In this document: positions 57,550-64,000 of the stretch, piece after piece
Position numbering within the stretch: the first letter of the stretch is position 1
How the letters are laid out: every line of letters begins with the position of its first letter
Source of the DNA: Thecaphora thlaspeos
Lineage: Eukaryota > Basidiomycota > Ustilaginomycetes > Urocystidales > Glomosporiaceae
NCBI GenBank assembly: GCA_900291925.1
Contig: UWYS01000010.1
Coordinates: 558,001 to 622,000, forward strand
DNA: 64,000 bases
Direction: 5' to 3'
Notes under the pieces: generated by a model
Database searches by the model: none
What the model was told of the DNA's origin: nothing
Seen by the model: only the letters and a program-made list of their open reading frames with translations
Made by a program: the position numbers and the translations under genes

Positions 57550-58576
57550 CCTGGCCGCACTGTGCTGGGGCAGACGAGAGAGACCTGACGTGAATGGCAG
57601 AAGGGATGGGCGAGCGAGCGAAGGGCGGAAGAAGAAGAGTCGATTCGGCGTGGATTGCGGGTGAGGGTGGAAGAGAGGAAGGAAGGACGTGTGGACAAGT
57701 GGACAAGAAGGGGCGAGGGAAGAAGGCGGGCGCACACAGCCAGTGTCAAAGTGCAGCACGCAGGTGCCCAGCATGCCTCCTCCGACTTCCGACTTCCGAC
57801 GACTTCGCCTCCACTTGGCAACACCCGCCCCGAACGTGAACCCGGCCCGAGCGCGGCGCTGCCCACCTCTTCTCCTTCACACCACCACCACCGCCACCCG
57901 CACCGTGACGGCCAACACTACGTCGCCCCTCTGTCTGCAGCCGTTTCGCTCACATAGATCAATGACAGTCGCGACGCTTTTGAACCCCGTACCTTGCGCT
58001 CTATTCGAATTCTTGCCCGCGTCACGTCCGGCTACGTCTTCGCCAGGGACCATCACACGGCTCGCCAGCGCCACGCCGCTCCAACTCGGACGCCGCGGCC
58101 ACACCTGCAAGCGTGCTACCCTACGAGTTCCTGGCCTGAGCAGGCCCCTAGTACGAGCGGAATGGTCGCCAGTGGCTCTTGCAACGCTGGCGTAGACCGA
58201 TACTCCTCTCGCGGCTCTGTCACCGTGCCTTGAGCAGGCGCTCGTGAGGATGCGCTCTTCAAACTCTCCTCTGCTTAGAGCGGTCAGGCCGGTGAGAGGC
58301 CATGAGAAGTGTCTGCTCAACCAACTAGTGGTCCCGTATAGCTCCGAGGACAGCCTGACAAGGCTTGAAGCATCGCGCCATCTATATAAGCAACCCTCGT
58401 GGACTTGACATCCCCGCTCTGCCTCCTCACCTTTCCTCAATCCAGCTTTCCCTTCCCACCCCCCCGGTGCCTTCACCACCCATTCCACGTCTTTCAGTTC
58501 TCCCACCCTCTGCCAACGTCGCAGGAGCCAGAAGAACTACTCCTACTACTTCTCGTACTTTGCCGACGCCAACGAT
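57550..58576. other. Divergent promoter region
   Basis: About 1 kb between the PPIL4-like gene (-) and the dynamin-like locus (+). No gene is seen. A TATATAAG element lies at 58383-58390, about 190 bases before the dynamin-like ATG. Confidence 0.55.
58383..58390 (+). promoter_or_regulatory. TATA box of the dynamin-like locus
   Basis: TATATAAG about 190 bases upstream of the ATG at 58577, followed by a pyrimidine-rich stretch typical of fungal core promoters. It suggests the locus was, or still is, transcribed. Confidence 0.5.
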
Positions 58577-61500
58577 ATGGCCAAGAAGGAGGTTCGCGTC
58601 AAGGAGGCACAGCCTTCTCCCTCCGCCCAGGGGCCCCCCACCGCCGTTAATGGAGCATCGCCAAAGTACGACTGCCACAACGCGATGAGGATCGACAGCC
58701 ATGTCGAAACTACTGAGAACGCTGTGACCGCACCCAAGGAGAGCCTGGAAGCGTCTTCCTACGCCCACCAGGAGCGAGCCTACACCCAACTCATGAACGA
58801 GGTGAGCGACGAGCACATGACGATCGTGTATCCTTCCGCCTCTGCTGACCTGTATCTGTCGAGTACTGTTCGCCACACGTCTTGTCACACATCTACAGCT
58901 GCGGGCGTGTGGTGCTTCCCTTGACGTGGACACCCCCCCCGGGTGGCTGTGATCGGCAACCAGTCTGCTGGCAGGTCATCCCTGATCGAGGCAATTTCCG
59001 GCGTGAGTTGCCACTCTGGTCTGGCTCCTTGACCCCTTTTGTGCGATACACAATGCATGTCTGACGGTCCGCCCCTCTGACGATCCGCTCCTGCCGGATC
59101 ACCCTGCCTCGCGCCAAAGGAACCTGCACGAGGTGCCCTATGGAGGTCCGCCTGTCCCCGTCCAAGCACCCTTGGTGCTGCCAGGTGAAGCTCCGCTTCG
59201 AACGAGACCTCGACGGATCGCTGCTCGACGACATCAAGGAGCTTCCATTTGGCGAGCCTATCTATGACAAGGCCGGGGTAGAGAACCGCCTCCGTCGAGC
59301 CCAGCTGGCCATCCTGAACCTTTCCGTGGATGCCTCTGCCTTCCTCTCGACGGAGCGCGACCTCGACGCTAAGCCGCAGCTCAGCTTCTCGACCAACCTC
59401 GTCTGCATCGATATCTCCGGCCCCGGCGTGACCAGCCTCTCTTTTGTCGATCTCCCCGGTGAGTGAACAGCCGCATTGAGCCGGCCAAAGCAGCGACACC
59501 ACACGCTCTCAAAGCAGACTCTTGACTGTCCCTTGCAAACCTTCAGGCTTTATTTCGAACGCCGCCAAGGGCGACGGAGGCAGCATCGACCTGATCCGCG
59601 ATCTCGCCAAGGACACCATTAAGTGAGGCAACTGCTTGATCCTGCTGACTCTCACCATGACCGGTGCGTTGCCCTCCCTCTACCTAGCCGGGATCGTCAT
59701 TTCTACGAGCTGACACCTCGAGGTCAATCCCCGCAACTCTCCTTCACCCACAGAGGACATCCAGATGCAGCAAGGACAGATGATGACCCGTGAAGTCGAT
59801 GAGAAGGGCGAGAGGACCGTTTGTGAGTCTTCGGCGATGCGCTATCGCATTGGGTGCTGTGCAAGGACAGCAGTCTGACTTTTCCTCCGCGCGTCCACGA
59901 CAGGCGTTCTTACCAAGCCGGACGCCGTCCAGGATGGCGAACTTGGCTACTGGCAGGAAATCCTGCTTGGCCAAGTCGAGGCTTTGAGGCAGTGAGTGCT
60001 ACGGGCGCTCCGTGCCGTTAAGGATCAATCAAATCACTTAACTCGAAACACCAACCCATTGCTGCTATACAAGCGGCTACTATTGCGTCAAGAACCCGTC
60101 CACGAAAGACCTCGAAGTCGGCATCACCTACGAAGAAGCTCGAGCCAAGGAGCGCTTGCTCTTCCAGCAGAGCGAGTGGCTGTCGCTCCCCCAATCCGCT
60201 CGAGCTCGCTTGGGCACCGAAAACCTCGTCAAGCGTCTGAGCCACCTTCTAGAAAGCTTCATCCGCAAATGAGTTCCGAAGCTGACGGAGCAGATCCGTG
60301 CCGGTAACGACGATTTCCAGGCCAAGCTCGCCGCGATGCCCGCTGAGTTCGGCGAGGACGAAGCCATCTCCCATGTCGACAAGCTGTGTCGCTCGTTCGC
60401 CGCCGAGCTTAGCAGCAACGTCGACGGCTCCGTCGAGCATCCCGAGCTCATTCAAACTTTGAGGCGCCAGGTATTTGCTGGCTTCAGGGACCAGATTCTG
60501 TGAGTGTCACCGATCAAAGGGACGGAAGCTTCCCGCCGTGTAAAGCTGACATTTCGGGTCTTGTCGAGGCTCGAAACAGATTGACGGTCCCCATCATCGT
60601 CCCCGCCGACAAGAACAGCACTGTTATCGAGCGAGCCCGCGAGCTGTACGCGCCCACAAAGACAGACGACCTGGCCGCGGTCGCTGAGAAGATGGATGAC
60701 GTTTTCGAGCGGGGAGAGTTCAGCTTGGAATCTGGCCTCAAGATGAGCACCGCCGGCCGCGTCGCGATCGACTCCTTTACCATCCTCGATCTCAGCGACA
60801 TCCACCGACGCAAAATAGCGTGAGGAGAAAGGCGACTCGGCCGTGGGCTCGAGCTGCTAACCAGACTTGCACTGACCGATGCTCCTCTGTCTTCTCTGCA
60901 GCTCCATCACGCGAGAGCTTCCCGGCACCGTCCCCTATGCGGTCAAGGTCACGCTGATGCGGCAGTCTGTCAAGACGTGGAGGAGCATCGCCGAGAAGTG
61001 CATCGCCGAGACCAAGACCGTCCTGCTCAAGCACCTCGACACGCTCATCGAGAGGCACTTTGGCCAGTACGAAGCAAGCTCGCTCAAGGCCCGCGTCAAG
61101 TGAGTACTGGACGCGCAGCCTTCATGCTTTGTCGCCTCTCACTCCGAACTGCGTCCGGCTAACCATTTTCCTTATTCGACGCCTCTGGTGATCTTCCGTA
61201 GGGCGAGCATGAGGGACAAGGTAAAGGAGTGCGGTGCCAGGGCTTTCTCGGCGATCATGCAGCTTCTCTCCTTTGAGGAGTCCGTCGACACGGCCAACCA
61301 TCATTATTTCACTTCGACCCGGGAGAAGGTGCTTGAAGCTCTGAAGGCACGCCGAGCGGAGGTCGAGAGGTAAGTTGATGCTAGCTTCGCCTTCTGCCGA
61401 GCCGGTGCCGTTTTTCACGCTGGAAGTAATCCTGAATGTTTCTTCTGCCACTAACCAGCTCCGGGCTAAACGCGACCGCTTCTCGTGCTGGATATGAGAA

Positions 61501-61891
61501 CGAAGCCATCTCGCTGCTTTGCGCGGCCGACTACAAAATCGACCAGAGGTCTCTGACTCGCCTGCTGCCGGAAGACGCCTTCCAGGAAGAGCTCGAGCTC
61601 GGCGCCGAGATGCTGGCGTTTTGGAAGGTGGCTTACAAGAGGGTCATCGATCTCGTCCCCGGCATGCTCGACATTCTGCTCGCCCGCAAGCTGGCAGAAG
61701 ATGCGTTCTCCTGCATCTACAGGGACCTCGGCGTCCAGCAGAAGGACGCGATGGAGCGCTGCGTTGCCTACCTCCAGGAGGACGATGGTATCGTTGCCAA
61801 GCGAAACGAGCTCAAGGCCCGACGCACGCGTCTCCAGCAGGGCCTCGAAGCCATCCGCTCGTTCGAGACTCGGCTCACCGCTGCCGTCTAG
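58577..61891 (+). pseudogene. Dynamin-superfamily GTPase (Mx/dynamin-like), broken
   Basis: The exon set covers a full dynamin-like protein: 58577-58801, 58899-59002, 59098-59458, 59547-59663, 59754-59822, 59904-59991, 60074 to about 60498, 60585-60819, 60902-61099, 61202-61369 and 61459-61891. Such large GTPases remodel membranes. Seen: P-loop GNQSAGRSS, TCTRCPMEV, switch DLPG, LTKPD, stalk text YYCVKNPSTKDLEVG, and the C-terminal effector domain. Lesions: an 8-C tract at 58933-58940 is one base short for frame; the P-loop Lys is Arg (58973-58975); no AG precedes 59098; in-frame TGA codons lie at 59624-59626 and 60270-60272; and the residue before VLTKPD is Cys, not Gly. Conserved text continues after each break and the other splice sites are canonical, so inactivation looks recent. 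Sequencing error could explain the C tract but not all lesions. Confidence 0.8.
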
Positions 61892-62968
61892 TTGGCCTCG
61901 CCCGACCTGCATTGACTCTGAGATGGCAGTTAAGCAAGCCTTGACCGTCCATCCATTTGCCGCGATCCTTTCTGCCGGCGCCTCACGAGATGTCGCACCA
62001 GCAACAGTTCGGAAAAGCAGAAGAGAACAGAGCCGATCCTCAGACAGACGCCTTCTGGACGGATGTTGATCGCTTAGCCAGACGGCCAGTCCGTCGTTGA
62101 TACTCATAGCAAGGTCTAAAACAAAAGCCAGCGCTGGCCACAGCTCGGAGACGTGTATGAATGCCTTCCTCGAGTCGTAGCAATCCAGATCAGAAGTTGT
62201 TGCCTCGACGTAAAAGCCGCTGGCCAGACGGTCCCTATATTGGTGCGCTCCCGGGATGGGGATCGTGGACGCTAGTGTCAGATAGCGGCGTTCTTGACAT
62301 CCAGCAGCAGCGACCAAATTAACCATGCGACCGCCATCACGGCGCTCGTCCGAACCGACATTGTTCAACTCTATCTCACCACACGTCGTCCTACATACTG
62401 TCGCAAGCGATAGGAAGGTTCCCTCCTCGCCCTCTCAAACATCATCGAGAAGCAGCAAGCGACTCAGATAGCCCGCGAGGTCGAGATCGACAACACGACA
62501 ATCGGTACGTAAGTTTCGGGGGATAGATGTTCTGGCCGTCGTCCATTTCCCTGACCTCTTCATCCACAACTTCGTTTGTAACACAACACCTCTTGCACTC
62601 TAGGAATCCTCATCAAGTCGGAACGAGAGAAGAGTAGGTGTCTGCAAGTATTGAGATGCCTGAAGCTCCTCGATGGCTTTAGGTGAGTCCTTCGACACTT
62701 GTAAGCTGTTGCCAGATCACTCATGATAGACTGATGCAGTGCGTCCGATAAGGTAGAGACTGGATGAAGGGCTGCATTGCAAGTTTGCGGTCATGACATT
62801 GACCGAGACTGAACCAGTGAGTGACGTGCTACAGTGCGCCAAAATGGACGGACTGCCTGACGTTAAGCTCGGCTACGTTTGGCGCGTTGCGTCGAAGAGG
62901 GTCCGCCCGAGCCGATTCTGTTCATACCGAAGAGAGAGGAAGAGGAGGAAGGGGAACAAAGTCAGCCA
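61892..62968. other. Spacer with a possible small gene or gene remnant
   Basis: Between the broken dynamin-like locus (+) and CSN7 (-). A 300-residue minus frame (61466-62368) mostly runs antisense to the dynamin exon and is rejected. A set of short plus-strand exon-like pieces at 62415-62767 is listed separately. Otherwise nothing is seen. Confidence 0.5.
62415..62767 (+). CDS. Possible short spliced gene or remnant, unknown function
   Basis: Three pieces join in frame through good splice sites: a piece after a CGATAG acceptor at 62415 to about 62501 (GTACGT donor), one from about 62605 to 62680 (GTGAGT donor), and a last piece from about 62741 to a stop near 62767. The spliced text reads like a real helical protein (SNIIEKQQATQIAREVEIDN, then ILIKSEREK and VLRCLKLLDGF). 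No first exon with a start codon and no family could be identified. It may be the 3' end of a small gene or a decaying copy. Confidence 0.3.
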
Positions 62969-63965
62969 TCACCGTGCGTATGAGCGCGGCCGCATCCACA
63001 GCCGGGCGCCTACGCACTTCTTCCTGGCTCCACCTCGACCGCCCGCCGCGATAGGATCATCGAGACCGTCCAGGTCCATGCCGTCTGCACCGTACCACGT
63101 CGACCTCGCTCCTGACCTGCCGCCTTCCTGCGCCTGCTGCAACGCCAGGAAGAGGACCTGGTTGTGCTCCTGCCTGGCTGCCGCACCTGCCGCCTCTTGC
63201 GCCCTGATCCTGTCGATCTTTGCCTCGAGACTCTTCAGCACGCCGACGGCGCTGTTGTTCCATCCCTGCAGTTGGCCGAGCAGCGTGCCTACGTCCGAGG
63301 CGCCTCGGACGTCACGACCGATGACGGCGTCGACCTCGAAGCGCGACTTGATCTGATTGAGTTTGCCGCCGAGCAGACCGGCATAGATCGAGTCGATGAT
63401 CAGGTCTTCCAGCTCTCGCACGTCTGGACTCGCGTAGTTGAGAAAGGAGAAGAGGACGCCGTACGGAAGCACGCGGCTGCGCGAGGCGAGCGTGACGAGC
63501 GTGAGCTGGCGGAGCTTGAAGAGTTGGACGGCGGTAAGCTCCGGGAAGGATGATGATGAGGCGGTGTAGTCGGTCATGGTACCGTAGGCGAACAGCTCGA
63601 GGAGGCGGTAGAAGTGCGCATACTCTTCCGAGTTGCGCAGCTGCGGAGAAGAGGACACGGGGAAAGTTGAGTGGGGTCCACGCTAAATCAGTCCGCGTGC
63701 TCGTAAGCTCCAGAATGCCCAGGCTGGGGCGGACCCCAATGGACGGCACACTCACCTCTGCGACGCCGGGGACGTCGAACAGCTCTGAGAAGACATATAC
63801 GCCGTTTGCTTCGGTGACCTGCTGGACGAGCTTTGCGGCGGCCGCGCCTCGAGGCTTGGTGGATCTGGCGAGGATGAGGAAGGGCTCGAGCTTGGATCCC
63901 GAGCCCGAGGCGACCGCGGCGGAAGCGGAGGAGGAGGAGGACGCGGAGGACGCGGCGTGCGACAT
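62969..63965 (-). CDS. CSN7: COP9 signalosome complex subunit 7
   Basis: Two exons on the minus strand, 63965-63756 and 63640-62969, giving 293 residues. CSN7 is a PCI-domain scaffold subunit of the COP9 signalosome, which removes Nedd8 from cullins. A Ser/Ala-rich start is followed by LEPFLILARSTKPRGAAAAK and LVQQVTEANGVYVFSELFDV, typical of the N-terminal helical repeats. After the splice come EEYAHFYRLLELFAYGT and the PCI winged helix (FKLRQLTLVTLASRSRVLPY, then ELEDLIIDSIYAGLLGGKLNQ). A C-terminal helix and a Gly/Arg-rich tail end the protein. The gene is complete; its start lies 35 bases from the window edge. Confidence 0.93.
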
Positions 63966-64000
63966 GGCGAGGTGCGCTTGCGAGGGCTGACTTGTGGCTG

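Noticed and set aside
58933..58940. C-tract frameshift treated as pure sequencing error
   Set aside because: Possible on its own, but it does not account for the lost acceptor, two TGA codons and P-loop substitution nearby.
61466..62368. 300-residue minus-strand frame
   Set aside because: Mostly antisense to the last dynamin-like exon, whose plus-strand text is clearly conserved.

Overview
The window looks like nuclear DNA of a basidiomycete fungus, probably a smut-type Ustilaginomycotina (an inference from gene content and style; no phylogeny was run). It is GC-rich. Introns are mostly 75-210 bp with GTGAGT or GTAAGT donors. Several proteins are long and Ser/Gly/Pro-rich, and a tandem pair of HsbA-type small secreted proteins is typical of filamentous fungi. 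No prokaryotic signatures, CRISPR arrays, rRNA, convincing tRNA or intact transposon were seen.

Layout, left to right. 1-2461: no supportable gene. 2462-5628 (+): cAMP-receptor/Git3-like GPCR with a very large third intracellular loop. 6373-8237 (+): acetate kinase. 9061-15204 (-): 2047-residue Ser-rich protein with C-terminal membrane segments. 17741-18793 (+): Mediator subunit Med18, tail to tail with MLH3 (18880-22523, -). 23634-25283 (-): linker histone H1. 28544-30511 (+): AP-1 clathrin adaptor mu subunit. 30992-31929 (+): phenolic acid decarboxylase-like protein. 32462-33087 and 35616-36246 (both -): two HsbA paralogues with identical exon sizes. 38328-39494 (+): cytosolic Fe-S assembly ATPase CFD1/NUBP2. 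40033-41475 (-): orphan single-pass membrane protein. 41476-47739: a 6.3 kb gene-poor stretch. 47740-48767 (+): p24 cargo receptor. 49031-52746 (-): CLC chloride/proton exchanger. 53753-55555 (+): membrane RING-H2 protein. 55677-57549 (-): PPIL4-type cyclophilin-RRM protein. 58577-61891 (+): broken dynamin-like GTPase. 62969-63965 (-): COP9 signalosome subunit 7.

The genes do not form a pathway or cluster. They are mostly unrelated housekeeping genes (transcription, meiotic and mismatch repair, chromatin, vesicle traffic, Fe-S assembly, ion transport) with a few accessory ones (acetate kinase, phenolic acid decarboxylase, the HsbA pair). AP-1 mu, p24 and CLC all act in the Golgi/endosome system, but they are far apart and the grouping may be chance.

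The points most worth a second look are: the dynamin-like gene carrying a frameshift, a lost splice acceptor, two in-frame TGA codons and a Walker-A Lys-to-Arg change; an MLH3 with an intact endonuclease motif but an eroded ATPase motif; the recently duplicated HsbA pair; and a TACTGTA/TACAGTA heptamer that recurs only in intergenic DNA and clusters near 37.2 kb. I did not find a convincing, wholly new multi-gene system. Exon borders were deduced by hand from splice consensus, reading frame and protein-family continuity.
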